12,474 nt of DNA from GCA-2746795 sp964643965 (GCA_964643965.1 CAZXVH010000136.1:1-12474); one strand, 5' to 3'; positions 1 to 7,843 are shown, counted from the stretch's first letter. Made by a program: numbers and translations. Notes: generated by a model from the sequence alone, not told the origin.

Positions 1-426
1 CCAATTCCAATTGTTATGCGGCAGTTTTGGCTGCAAAAAAGCATACAAATACATGCCCGCCAGCGCTCCGATAAAGGTGACCATTGCCAGCAACGTGCCA
101 GAGCCGATTTGGGCATAAATGGGGCCGGGGCAAGCGCCGGTAATCGCCCAGCCCATGCCAAACAGCGTCCCCCCGAAAACAATACCTTTGTGGAACGGCT
201 TCTTTTTGATTTCGATCATGTCGCCTGTAACCGTCTTCGCTTCAAACCAGCGAATCAAAGCTACAGAAACAGCGCCAACCACCACCGCCGACGCGATGAC
301 CAGATACATGTAGGCGCTTTTAAAGTGGAACATATCGTTGATTTGCTGCCAGGAAACCAGTTGCCCTTTGACCAAGACAATGCCAAACCAGATTCCCATT
401 AACAGCGTAAAAAATTTATTTTTCAT
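1..426 (-). CDS. YeeE/YedE family (DUF395) half-size membrane protein, 3' end cut by window
   Basis: Reading from an ATG at 426 down to base 1 gives 142 residues with no stop, so the C-terminus may continue outside the window. The protein is hydrophobic, with segments near residues 5-20, 38-58, 81-98 and 108-130. It carries the YeeE/YedE signature GWAITGACPGP, with the conserved Cys at residue 99. Members of this family (for example the thiosulfate importer TsuA) use such cysteines to pass sulfur compounds across the inner membrane; the substrate here is inferred, not shown. A strong ribosome site (AGGGGG, just upstream of the ATG) overlaps the stop codon region of the preceding half-protein, 11 bp away, so the two are almost certainly co-translated partners that together make one full-size transporter. 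Confidence 0.88.
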   Translation of the reverse strand, partial: MKNKFFTLLMGIWFGIVLVKGQLVSWQQINDMFHFKSAYMYLVIASAVVVGAVSVALIRWFEAKTVTGDMIEIKKKPFHKGIVFGGTLFGMGWAITGACPGPIYAQIGSGTLLAMVTFIGALAGMYLYAFLQPKLPHNNWNW

Positions 427-437
427 GATCTGTCCCC

Positions 438-929
438 CTAAAAGCCAAACAAGGGCAGAATGAGCCAGGTTGAAATAATGCCGCCCACAAAAAAGAAGAT
501 AGAGGCAACCAGACTCGGCCAATTCAAAGCTGACAAGCCCATAATGGTGTGACCGGAGGTGCAGCCATCGGCGTAGCGTGTGCCAAAACCGATGAGAACG
601 CCGCCGCCAAAGAGCAGGGCGACGCCGCCCAGGCTTTGATAGCCGGTCGGCAAAAAGGTGGCGGGTTGGGCAGAGAGCAAGAAGTTGCCAATAAACCCAC
701 CTAAAAGGATGCCCAAGACGAATATCAAGTTCCAACTATGATTGCGCCAATTATAATCTTTGCGTAAGTAGGGTAGTTTGCTGCGGGGCGCACAAATAGC
801 GCCGATGTGGCGTAAGCTGGCTGAAATGCCTAAATTCTTTCCGGTTAAGAGCAAGAGCATGGGGACGCTCAAGCCAATCAGGGGGCCAGTTATATACCAG
901 GGCCACGGTTCTAAAATCCATTCTAACAT
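438..929 (-). CDS. YeeE/YedE family (DUF395) half-size membrane protein
   Basis: This 163-residue inner-membrane protein contains the family motif RYADGCTSGH, with Cys123 in the conserved position, and a further Cys46 in a loop after the first membrane segment. Hydrophobic segments lie near residues 12-29, 67-85, 100-116 and 136-160. I chose the ATG at 929 because GGAGAA (reverse complement of 935-940) lies about six bases before it; a longer frame opening at 956 adds nine polar residues (MHKPSRRNT) and has no ribosome site. It precedes the second YeeE/YedE half by 11 bp. Split two-gene YeeE/YedE systems are known in many bacteria and are linked to thiosulfate or sulfur-compound uptake. The specific substrate is an inference. 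Confidence 0.9.
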   Translation of the reverse strand: MLEWILEPWPWYITGPLIGLSVPMLLLLTGKNLGISASLRHIGAICAPRSKLPYLRKDYNWRNHSWNLIFVLGILLGGFIGNFLLSAQPATFLPTGYQSLGGVALLFGGGVLIGFGTRYADGCTSGHTIMGLSALNWPSLVASIFFFVGGIISTWLILPLFGF

Positions 930-958
930 CGTATTTCTCCGAGAAGGTTTGTGCAAAA

Positions 959-992
959 ATTTTAACTTTACCTATCTGACTACTTGAGTCAG
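959..992 (-). promoter_or_regulatory. Candidate promoter/operator of the YeeE/YedE pair
   Basis: In the 126-bp gap between the DoxX stop and the first YeeE/YedE start there is a perfect inverted repeat, CTGACT and AGTCAG with a 5-base spacer (976-992). Read on the minus strand it is followed by a TAAAAT hexamer (959-964), about 30 bases before the ATG. The arrangement suits a -10 box with an overlapping repressor site, and sulfur-transport pairs of this type are often controlled by ArsR-family regulators; no regulator gene is visible in the window. A second palindrome, GACTTAAGTC, lies at 1015-1024. All of this is pattern inference. The stem is too short and too far from a T-run to be a convincing terminator of the DoxX gene. 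Confidence 0.3.
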
Positions 993-1055
993 GCGGATGT
1001 TACCGCAACCAGGTGACTTAAGTCCAATTCGTGGGTATGCCTGACGAAGTCCACC

Positions 1056-1451
1056 TTAAGATATTAGATCGGGTTTTGTCGTCCAGTAAATCCAGCCGAT
1101 AATAACGACCTGTAGGGGCAAGCGCAGGTACAATGCCCACACGGAACCACTTTCAACAAAAAGCGAGGGGTTCATCGCCATGTAAATGTTCGCCGGAAAC
1201 ACAACGATCATCAAAGCGATCAGCCCGTATCCAGCCCATTTGCGTGTCTGGGCAAAAAGAACAGCTATGCCACCGATGGTTTCCAAGAGTCCACTCAAAT
1301 ACACGAGGGGAACATGGGCTGGTAAATAGGGCGGCATCATGGCTACATAAAAAGCCAGGTTTAGAAAATGATTGATTCCCGCCAGAATGAAAAACGCGGC
1401 TAATAGCAAAAGAGATATTCGTTTGGGCATACTTACCGGAAAATTAAACAT
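1056..1451 (-). CDS. DoxX family membrane protein
   Basis: The 131-residue protein has four hydrophobic segments (about residues 11-30, 46-67, 73-91 and 108-124), the usual size and layout of the DoxX family. Typical family features are AGINHF at the end of the first helix, the PPYLP loop, SGLLETIGG in helix two, and VFPANIYMAMNP at the end of helix three. DoxX/DoxD-like proteins are membrane proteins associated with quinone-linked redox and, in some lineages, thiosulfate oxidation; the reaction of this member is unknown. The start at 1451 is supported by AAGGTGAG just upstream on the minus strand; an in-frame Met at residue 8 is a weaker alternative. Its position ahead of two YeeE/YedE genes on the same strand suggests a sulfur-related role (inference). 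Confidence 0.85.
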   Translation of the reverse strand: MFNFPVSMPKRISLLLLAAFFILAGINHFLNLAFYVAMMPPYLPAHVPLVYLSGLLETIGGIAVLFAQTRKWAGYGLIALMIVVFPANIYMAMNPSLFVESGSVWALYLRLPLQVVIIGWIYWTTKPDLIS

Positions 1452-1636
1452 AAATTTCTCACCTTTAGGAGATTATGAATCGGATGGTCTCATTGATCTT
1501 ATGAATGATAGCTCATTGTCTCATCAGGAGAAAAAGTAGAAGAATGCGTAAGCCAAGCTCAAATTTACCCATCTTGTTTAGGCAGTCGGGTCTATCACTA
1601 CCACAACCTTGCTCGGCAAACGGCCGTTTCCACCAT

Positions 1637-1745
1637 CACCCTCTCCCCAGCTAGCCGCTGGTATTTGCAGTGGAAAGATAGAGGAGAGAGATAGAGATAG
1701 AGGGGAGAGCCAGAGGTAAGAGCCAGAGGTAAGAGAAAGAGGGTG
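1637..1745. repeat. Purine-rich tract with 13-bp tandem duplication, bounded by an 8-bp inverted repeat
   Basis: CACCCTCT at 1637-1644 is matched by AGAGGGTG at 1738-1745, enclosing about 93 bases. Most of the interval from 1670 on is GA-rich on the plus strand. Within it the 13-mer AGCCAGAGGTAAG occurs twice head to tail (1708-1720 and 1721-1733). The arrangement looks like a decayed interspersed element or a simple-sequence expansion. No protein or structured RNA is evident. Confidence 0.5.
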
Positions 1746-1798
1746 TTTTTCCCGAGACCTGCGCGTAGTCATTAAGACCCCATAAATTTTTTTACCTT

Positions 1799-1854
1799 CA
1801 CTGCTCACTGCTCACTGCCCACTGCCCACTGTCCACTGTTCACTGTCCACTGCC
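1799..1854. repeat. Heptamer tandem array, eight units of CACTGYY
   Basis: Eight consecutive 7-base units begin at 1799, 1806, 1813, 1820, 1827, 1834, 1841 and 1848. Each starts CACTG and ends in CT, CC, TC or TT. The units have no spacers, so this is a microsatellite-type array and not CRISPR. It lies between the DoxX promoter side and the cloverleaf element. Copy number is likely to vary between strains (inference). Confidence 0.9.
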
Positions 1855-1961
1855 TCCCGTCCACGCCCCTGGCGCACTCAAGTGCCTCAATCGCCACACG
1901 AACGTAACATGTGCATAGGGCAAAGTGTTGTAAACTAAGAAGCATATCCCAAAATAAAAAT

Positions 1962-2010
1962 GGAGCGCCGTCTTCCAGACGGCAGAGGGCCGACAAGATG
2001 TCGGCGCTCC
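1962..2010. repeat. Cloverleaf-like nested inverted repeat upstream of the giant gene
   Basis: The outer arms GGAGCGCCG (1962-1970) and CGGCGCTCC (2002-2010) are perfect complements. Inside are two further hairpins: GCCGTCT/AGACGGC with a TCC loop (1967-1983), and GCCGAC/GTCGGC with an AAGAT loop (1989-2005). The inner stems share bases with the outer stem, so the two folds compete. The element ends ten bases before the ribosome site of the giant gene and would lie in its 5' leader if transcribed. From memory, similar sequence (spuriously translated as an ADILSA-containing peptide) is scattered through several environmental phyla; this was not verified. A REP/MITE-like element is the best guess. 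Confidence 0.7.
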
Positions 2011-2032
2011 TATTAAAACAGGAGTTAGACCT

Positions 2033-5000
2033 ATGGATTGTCCGCGATGTCACAGTGCTGTAACAGAATCGGCGATCTCTTGCCCGGAGTGTGGCTTTGC
2101 CGGCAACGGCCGTTCCTGGCAACAATGGTCTAATCTCACTTATCTACTGGCAGAAATGGCCGCCTGGGACATCCCCGCCGTTCATCTAAACCCCCTGCGC
2201 CAAAAATATAGCGACCTGCTCAAGGCCAGCGAAATTGAACTGGGGCTGCGCTTACCGCCGCCCGACGCCGCCGAAGCGCGGCTGCTGCAAGAGGAACGCA
2301 GCCGCCTGCTGGCCTGGCAGTACGCTTTGAGCCAGTGGCGAAATAAAGGCTGGTTAGTCGCTGTCCTCGTGGATGAGCAAACCAGCCAGCTTGCCAGCAG
2401 CCTGCACGCCATCGAGCAGCGGCTGGAAGACGCGCCGCTTGATCTGCTGCCCATGAGTGGCCCCAAATACACCTTACGCTGTCTGGCCGAGCAGCAGGCC
2501 GTTTTACAAACAGCCCAAGCCCTTTTTGAAGCGGGTAGAATCAGCGACTATGGCTGGTCACGCATATCGGCGGCGCAGAAAGCGACCATTGAAGCATTAG
2601 AAATTGAAGTGGGTTTGCGCCAACCTGCCCCGCGTCCCGCCGCAGCGCCTATCCGCGACGCCGCCGAAATCGAAAATGGCCCGGAAGCCGTCAAACAGAA
2701 ACGATGGCGACGGCCGTCTGTGACCTGGGACCAGGTGTGGGAAAGTTTGCTTTCCGAGCGCACCTTGCAAGCGCTGCTCTTTTTGGGCGTGATCCTGCTG
2801 CTGGCTTCCGGCGTCTCCTGGGTAGCCTGGAATTGGGACACCTTCCCGCCCCTGATCCAGCTTGCCTTTTTGGGCAGTATGACGGCCGCTTTTTTCGGGC
2901 TGGGCTGGTATGTGCGCAGCCGCATGAAGTTGGAAGGCTCCGGGGTGGCTTTAACGGCCGTGGCTGCCCTGCTCATCCCCCTCGACTTTTTTGCTTACTA
3001 CATCTCTGGCGGTTTCCCGCCCGGCAGTGGGCCGACGGTGTGGCTGGCGGCGTCACTGGTTTGTTTGGGCGCTTATCTGCTGGCGGCTTATTGGCTGCAA
3101 GCGACGTTTTTTGGCTATCTGGTGGCGCTGGCCCTGGGCAGCCTGGGGCTGGCGTGGCTGAATCTGTGGGCGGCGCCGTTTGTGTGGTGGGTAACGGCCG
3201 TGAGCGGCATGGCGTTGTTGTTGGCGGCGGGCGGAACCGGGCTGCGTCGCTTCCCACGCTGGCGCTTTTTGACGGCTCCTTTTGGGCATATCGCGCTGGC
3301 AGTGACGGTTCCCGTTTTGTTGGTGGGCCTGGCCTGGACGCTGCTGGCAGGGAGCGAGTCGCTGGCGTTTTATCTATCGTTGGCAGCAAGCTGGTGGCTG
3401 GGCGGCCTGACGCTGCTGCTAATGGCCGGCCGGATGCGGATGCAGACGTTGGTGTGGGCGACGGCCGTTACTTTTCCCATCGCCCTCTGGTTGACGATGC
3501 GACCGCTGTTTTTTGTTTCTGAGATTGATGCGGGCTGGTTTGGCCTGGGTTGGCTGCTGCTGGCCCCTTTCTACCTTAGCCTGGCTGCGATCAGCCGTCG
3601 GATGGATGATGAGTTCGGGCAGGTGGCGGGCAGAACGGCCGTTATCGTGGGGTCGCTGCTGGTGGTAGTGGCGGCCATCTGGTCGTGGCAGGAGCCGTTG
3701 GCGGCGGCGTGGGTGTATGCGCTGCTGGCGGTTGGAGCCGGTGGGGTGGCCTGGGTGACGCAGAGGTCGCGGCTGTTGTGGCTGATGAGCGGGGCGCTGG
3801 CGCTGTCGACGGCGGCGTGGCTGGCGAGCGGCGGCGCCAATCCGGCGGAGTTAGCGCTGCCCTGGGCGCTGCTGTCAATTTTACATATGGCGGCAGCGGT
3901 TATCGGGGAATCTCGTTTACCGTTAAAACGAGCGCCATTTTTAGCGCCGCTGTACGGCGCGGCCCTTGTTTTGGCAGGCGCGGCGCTGCTGCCGCCGCTG
4001 CTGCTGCTGGATAAACCGCTGCTGGCCTATGGGTTGGGAAACTGGCTGGGCGTGAACAGTTGGCTGGCGATTTTGGCGCATCAAGAGTCGCCTGGTTTGC
4101 TGGCCCTGCTGGCGTATCGCCGTTTGCGCGGGGCGCGGGCGGCGCTGTTCCATTGGCTGCTGGCGCTGCCGTTGGTGGCCTGGGTCGCGCTGCTGTGGCT
4201 GCTTAACAATCCGCCCACGGCGATGCTCGGGCTGCTGCTGCTGGGCGCGGCCTGGTTGACGATGGCGCTGGCGCTGGCCTTGCGCCGGCTGCGCTGGGCG
4301 TATGGCTTGCCCTGGCAACTGGCTTCGCTGACGGCGAGTGGGCTGGCGTTGGCCCTGGCGTTTTATAACTCTGACGAGGTGGTGACGACCTGGGTGGCGG
4401 GGGGAACGGCCGTTTACTTTTTAACGGCCGTCTGGTCTTTCCGCAGTTCCCGTTATTTTTATATGGCGGGGCTGTTGCTGCCGCTCACCTGGCAGCGTAT
4501 CTGGGTTTTAACGCCTGTTGAATGGCGCTATTGGCAGACGACGTGGGGCCTTTTCCCGCTGGTCTATGTGTTGGCCGGGATTTGGTTGGAGCAGAGGCGG
4601 GGGCGGGAACGGCCGTTTACGAAGCCGTTCTACCGCATGGCAATGGCGCTGGCGCTGCCCTTGTTGGCCCTGTCGCTGCTCCAAGCGCTGTTTGAGTGGG
4701 ATGGCGGCGACCTGGTGTGGACGGCATTTACCCCCGCCTGGTTGGGTCTGACGGCGGGTGCCTATGCCTGGCTGACGAATAAAGAACGCTGGGCGCATCT
4801 CTCGATTTGGCTGGTGACGCTGGCCGCCGGATTGGTGATCAAGCAGTTTAGTCACGGCAGCGGCCGTTCGGCGGCGCTGATTGCCGTGGGCGCAATAGTT
4901 TACGTGCTGGCTGAACGGGCGCTGCATCAGTTGGCGCTCAGACCAGTCAAACCCTTTAACGCAAGGCGCAAAGGCGCTTATAGATTTGATCTGCGTAATC

Positions 5001-7837
5001 TGCGAAATTTGTGGATAAATCAAGGTTTTAATTATCGGCGCTGGTGGCTGCTGACGAGACGGCCGTTGCTCACCGCCGGTTGGGTTTTATCAGCCGCAGC
5101 CATTGGCGCGGCATTGGTGCGCAATCTGATTTGGCTGGGCGGCGGCGAGGTGCGCCAAAGTTGGTCGGTGGTGGCCCTGCTCCTGGTGACCGGTTTGTAT
5201 GCAGCCTCGGCGCGGCTGTTCCGGCGGGTGCGTTTTGTCTGGCTGGCGGCGGCGCTGGTGGTCGTGCCCTGGACATTGGCGGGTAACTTGATTTGGGGCG
5301 ATGAGTTCGCCTGGACGGGGCTGAGTTGGGTGGGGCTGGCGCTTGGCCTGCTGGCAGGGGGCGTACTGCTGGCGCGGCGGTTCGGTTTGGGCCAATGGAG
5401 CTGGCCGCCGCAGGTGGTGGCGCATGGGCTGGTTCCGGCCGGGCTGCTGCTGACGGCGCGGACGCCGGGCGTGGCCTTTGCGGCGCTGGGGCTGGCTGTG
5501 GCGTTTTATGGGGGAGCAACGGCCGTTGATCGGGTTTACGGCTCAAATCAATCCCCTTCGGCGCGGTTTTTGTTTCCGTTTGCGGCGCTGCTGCCATTGT
5601 GGACGGCGGCCGGCTGTCTGTGGCTGTGGCCGAATGCAGCGGTTAGCACGGTGGCGCTGGTGGTGTGGCTGTGGGCGCTGCCGTTGCTGGCGGCCGGCCG
5701 TTGGCTGAGAACCTGGGAGCCGACATACCGCTGGCCTTTTTATGTGGTGGCTTACACGACGGCGCTGGCGGCGATTATATTGGCGGTGGAAGAAACGGCC
5801 GTTCTCTCCCTCATCCTCTTCTTAAATGTCGGCGTAGCCGTCTTGTCTGTGTGGCTGTTTAGAGAGCCGCTGTGGTGGTATCCGGCGGCGGTGATGCTGC
5901 CCATGGCGGGCTGGGCGCTGCTGGTTGAACTGCGTTTCCGCGACCTGCGCTGGTATGGCTGGACGCTGATCGCAGCGGCCGCTTTGTATCTGGCGGGGGC
6001 CTGGTTGCTGCGGCGGCGTGGTTTACGCCGTTACGAAACGCCGCTCATTGTCATGATGTTTGTCATGCTGGCAGTCGGTTTGTCCTTGTGCATCACGGAA
6101 CGGTTGGATGCCTTTGTGGGTTTTGGCGCGGCGGTGGTTGTTTTGACGGTGGCGGCGGTGTGGCTCCGCCGTCCGCTGGTCTTGAGTTTGGGCGTGGCGC
6201 TGGCGGCCGTGCCGTATGGCGTGGCGCTTTCCTGGCTGAATGTGGCCGAGGCGGATATAGGTTTGGCGATGTGGCCGGGCATCGTGGCGGCGTTCGCGCT
6301 GGCGGTGTATCTTGACCACATCTGGGGCGTGGAACCGCGTCCCGGACGGCTCAAGTTGACGGCTTTTCCCTGGACGCGGTTGTGGCGCTGGCCGGTCGCG
6401 CTGTGGGAGCGATGGATGCGCTGGTGGGCGCTGTCGTTGTATGCGTGGGCGCTGCTGTTTGTGGGCGTCAGTGCGCTCATTTCGGCCGGGGATGCCTGGC
6501 GCTGGCTGCTGGTGTTGGTGGGGGGAACGGCCGTTTTCCTGTGGCTGATGGTTCGGTTTCGGCTGCGGGGCTGGCTGTTGGCTTCCGGGGTGTGGGGGCA
6601 GTTGGCGGCGCTGGCCGTCATCCGCCTGCTGGGGCTGACCAGTTCCGGGGCAGAGGTGGCGCTGGCGTTTATGCCGGTGACGCTGTTTACTCTGTTCCTG
6701 GGCTTTCTGGTGGAGCAGGGGTTGTTGGAGACGCCGTTATTTTACCGGGAAAACGGCCGGTGGCGGCTGTCGTTTTCCAACTGGTCTTTGCCCATTTATC
6801 TGCTGCTTTTTGTTGATCTTTTCATCGGGCAACTGCTGACGTTTGACCTGGGGTGGCAGAGCGCCGTTGTCACCTTGCTGCAAGCGCTCATTGTTGGTTC
6901 GCTGGCAACTCATTGGCGCGTCAGATTATTGAGCTATGCGGCGACGCTGCTGGGGCTGCTGGCGTTGGGGCAGTGGTTGGCCTGGCTGGCCGTGCCAGAT
7001 ACCGTGTGGCCGGCGACGCTGGCGCTGCTGGCGCTGGTCTATGGCGGGGCGGGTTATGGCTTGCGCCGCTGGCAGCAAGAAGGGGTGGCGGTGTCGCCAG
7101 GGGTGGAGGTGTGGGGACGGCCGTTTGTCCGCGTCGGTTGGTTGGTTTCCCTGTTGGCCTTGCTCAACGCCTTCATTTTAAGCATCGATATGGTCGCAGC
7201 GCTGCCGGTTGTGATGTTCATGGGGCGCGGTTTGGGCGCAGCTGATCTGGCGGTGGCCTACATGCTGGTGCGTACCCTGGCGCTGCTCGGTCTCTTTTAT
7301 TTGACGGCGGCGCTGGCCGAACGACGGCTGCGCTTGAGCTACCTGGCGCTGCTGCTCTTGTTTGCGGCGTGGAGTTTGTGGCTGCTGCTGATTCAAGATG
7401 CGCGGGAGTTGCAATTGTATGCCGTGCCCGCCGGCGCGTATCTGCTGCTGTTGGGTTGGTTGGAGTGGCGCAGCGGCAGCCAGGCGGTGGCGCGGTGGCT
7501 GGACTGGCTGGGCGTATTGATTCTGTTCGGCTCGGCTTTTTGGCAATCATTTGGGGCGTATGGCGAACTGTATGCCTTTTTGATGATTGGGGAAGGGCTG
7601 CTGATCGCCTGGTTGGGCAGCCTGCGTCGGCTGCGGCGCTTGTTGTATATGGGCGTGGCGGGGGTGATAACGGCCGTTGCCGGCCAGTTGATCGAGCCGT
7701 TATTTGCCCTCAACACCTTTGTCTTGCTGCTCTTGGGTGTGCTGCTGGTGGGGCTGGGCATCGCCCTGGAGCGCCGCCTGGACAAAGTGCGCCAATTCTC
7801 GCAAGAACTCCGCGCCAAAATGGAACATTGGGAATAA
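2033..7837 (+). CDS. Giant polytopic membrane protein with N-terminal zinc ribbon, function unknown
   Basis: The 1934-residue protein starts with a zinc ribbon (Cys3, Cys6, Cys17, Cys20) followed by a charged helical region to about residue 240. The first clear membrane helix is near residues 246-265. From there to about residue 1910 it is almost continuous hydrophobic helices rich in Leu, Ala and Trp, with short Arg-rich loops; I estimate roughly 50 spans. The C-terminal tail is charged and helical (LERRLDKVRQFSQELRAKM). Residues 66-77 and 189-200 are similar (IELGLRLPPP, IEVGLRQPAP), which suggests a duplicated soluble module. The start is well supported: AGGAG at 2020-2024, eight bases before the ATG, which opens directly on the zinc ribbon. 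The architecture recalls actinobacterial SCO7613-like and DUF2157/DUF2339-type proteins, but I cannot assign a family with confidence. No transporter or enzyme motif is visible. Tandem stop codons end the gene, and a small membrane protein follows 6 bp later. Confidence 0.9.
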   Translation: MDCPRCHSAVTESAISCPECGFAGNGRSWQQWSNLTYLLAEMAAWDIPAVHLNPLRQKYSDLLKASEIELGLRLPPPDAAEARLLQEERSRLLAWQYALSQWRNKGWLVAVLVDEQTSQLASSLHAIEQRLEDAPLDLLPMSGPKYTLRCLAEQQAVLQTAQALFEAGRISDYGWSRISAAQKATIEALEIEVGLRQPAPRPAAAPIRDAAEIENGPEAVKQKRWRRPSVTWDQVWESLLSERTLQALLFLGVILLLASGVSWVAWNWDTFPPLIQLAFLGSMTAAFFGLGWYVRSRMKLEGSGVALTAVAALLIPLDFFAYYISGGFPPGSGPTVWLAASLVCLGAYLLAAYWLQATFFGYLVALALGSLGLAWLNLWAAPFVWWVTAVSGMALLLAAGGTGLRRFPRWRFLTAPFGHIALAVTVPVLLVGLAWTLLAGSESLAFYLSLAASWWLGGLTLLLMAGRMRMQTLVWATAVTFPIALWLTMRPLFFVSEIDAGWFGLGWLLLAPFYLSLAAISRRMDDEFGQVAGRTAVIVGSLLVVVAAIWSWQEPLAAAWVYALLAVGAGGVAWVTQRSRLLWLMSGALALSTAAWLASGGANPAELALPWALLSILHMAAAVIGESRLPLKRAPFLAPLYGAALVLAGAALLPPLLLLDKPLLAYGLGNWLGVNSWLAILAHQESPGLLALLAYRRLRGARAALFHWLLALPLVAWVALLWLLNNPPTAMLGLLLLGAAWLTMALALALRRLRWAYGLPWQLASLTASGLALALAFYNSDEVVTTWVAGGTAVYFLTAVWSFRSSRYFYMAGLLLPLTWQRIWVLTPVEWRYWQTTWGLFPLVYVLAGIWLEQRRGRERPFTKPFYRMAMALALPLLALSLLQALFEWDGGDLVWTAFTPAWLGLTAGAYAWLTNKERWAHLSIWLVTLAAGLVIKQFSHGSGRSAALIAVGAIVYVLAERALHQLALRPVKPFNARRKGAYRFDLRNLRNLWINQGFNYRRWWLLTRRPLLTAGWVLSAAAIGAALVRNLIWLGGGEVRQSWSVVALLLVTGLYAASARLFRRVRFVWLAAALVVVPWTLAGNLIWGDEFAWTGLSWVGLALGLLAGGVLLARRFGLGQWSWPPQVVAHGLVPAGLLLTARTPGVAFAALGLAVAFYGGATAVDRVYGSNQSPSARFLFPFAALLPLWTAAGCLWLWPNAAVSTVALVVWLWALPLLAAGRWLRTWEPTYRWPFYVVAYTTALAAIILAVEETAVLSLILFLNVGVAVLSVWLFREPLWWYPAAVMLPMAGWALLVELRFRDLRWYGWTLIAAAALYLAGAWLLRRRGLRRYETPLIVMMFVMLAVGLSLCITERLDAFVGFGAAVVVLTVAAVWLRRPLVLSLGVALAAVPYGVALSWLNVAEADIGLAMWPGIVAAFALAVYLDHIWGVEPRPGRLKLTAFPWTRLWRWPVALWERWMRWWALSLYAWALLFVGVSALISAGDAWRWLLVLVGGTAVFLWLMVRFRLRGWLLASGVWGQLAALAVIRLLGLTSSGAEVALAFMPVTLFTLFLGFLVEQGLLETPLFYRENGRWRLSFSNWSLPIYLLLFVDLFIGQLLTFDLGWQSAVVTLLQALIVGSLATHWRVRLLSYAATLLGLLALGQWLAWLAVPDTVWPATLALLALVYGGAGYGLRRWQQEGVAVSPGVEVWGRPFVRVGWLVSLLALLNAFILSIDMVAALPVVMFMGRGLGAADLAVAYMLVRTLALLGLFYLTAALAERRLRLSYLALLLLFAAWSLWLLLIQDARELQLYAVPAGAYLLLLGWLEWRSGSQAVARWLDWLGVLILFGSAFWQSFGAYGELYAFLMIGEGLLIAWLGSLRRLRRLLYMGVAGVITAVAGQLIEPLFALNTFVLLLLGVLLVGLGIALERRLDKVRQFSQELRAKMEHWE
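4970..5040 (+). repeat. In-frame low-complexity insert in the giant gene, 9-bp tandem repeat
   Basis: Three 9-base units, GATCTGCGT (4988-4996), AATCTGCGA (4997-5005) and AATTTGTGG (5006-5014), are in frame and encode DLR, NLR and NLW (residues 986-994). The surrounding stretch is AT-richer than the rest of the gene and encodes a hydrophilic loop of about 30 residues between membrane helices. From memory, the string resembles interspersed repeats of the AATCTGCG type found in intergenic DNA of several environmental bacteria. It looks like a repeat that landed in a permissive loop without breaking the frame; this is inference. Confidence 0.55.
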
Positions 7838-7843
7838 TAAACC

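Larger units (their letters stand above)
1452..2032. other. 581-bp repeat-rich intergenic region between divergent genes
   Basis: No credible coding sequence lies here. Short minus-strand frames at 1578-1808 and 1805-2125 only translate repeats. The stretch separates the minus-strand DoxX gene from the plus-strand giant gene, so promoters for both must lie in or near it, but I see no convincing -35/-10 pair. It holds two CTCATTG direct repeats near the DoxX start (1489-1495 and 1512-1518), one ACGGCCGT palindrome (1620-1627), a purine-rich tract with a tandem duplication, a heptamer array and a cloverleaf-like inverted repeat; the larger repeats are listed separately. Confidence 0.7.

Noticed and set aside
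16..402. 128-residue plus-strand frame
   Set aside because: It is antisense to the YeeE/YedE half-gene, which carries a recognisable family motif.
1578..1808. 76-residue minus-strand frame
   Set aside because: Its Ser/Leu-rich middle comes from the purine-rich simple repeat; no coding signature.
1799..1854. Possible CRISPR-like array
   Set aside because: Units are 7 bases long and contiguous, without spacers; it is a simple tandem array.
1805..2125. 106-residue minus-strand frame
   Set aside because: It translates the heptamer array and the cloverleaf repeat and overlaps the zinc-ribbon start of the giant gene; there is no ribosome site or domain.
5070..5597. Long minus-strand frame of 175 residues, and similar Pro/Arg/Gln-rich frames opposite the giant gene
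   Set aside because: These are shadows of GC-rich Leu/Ala codons on the other strand, with low-complexity composition and no start signals.
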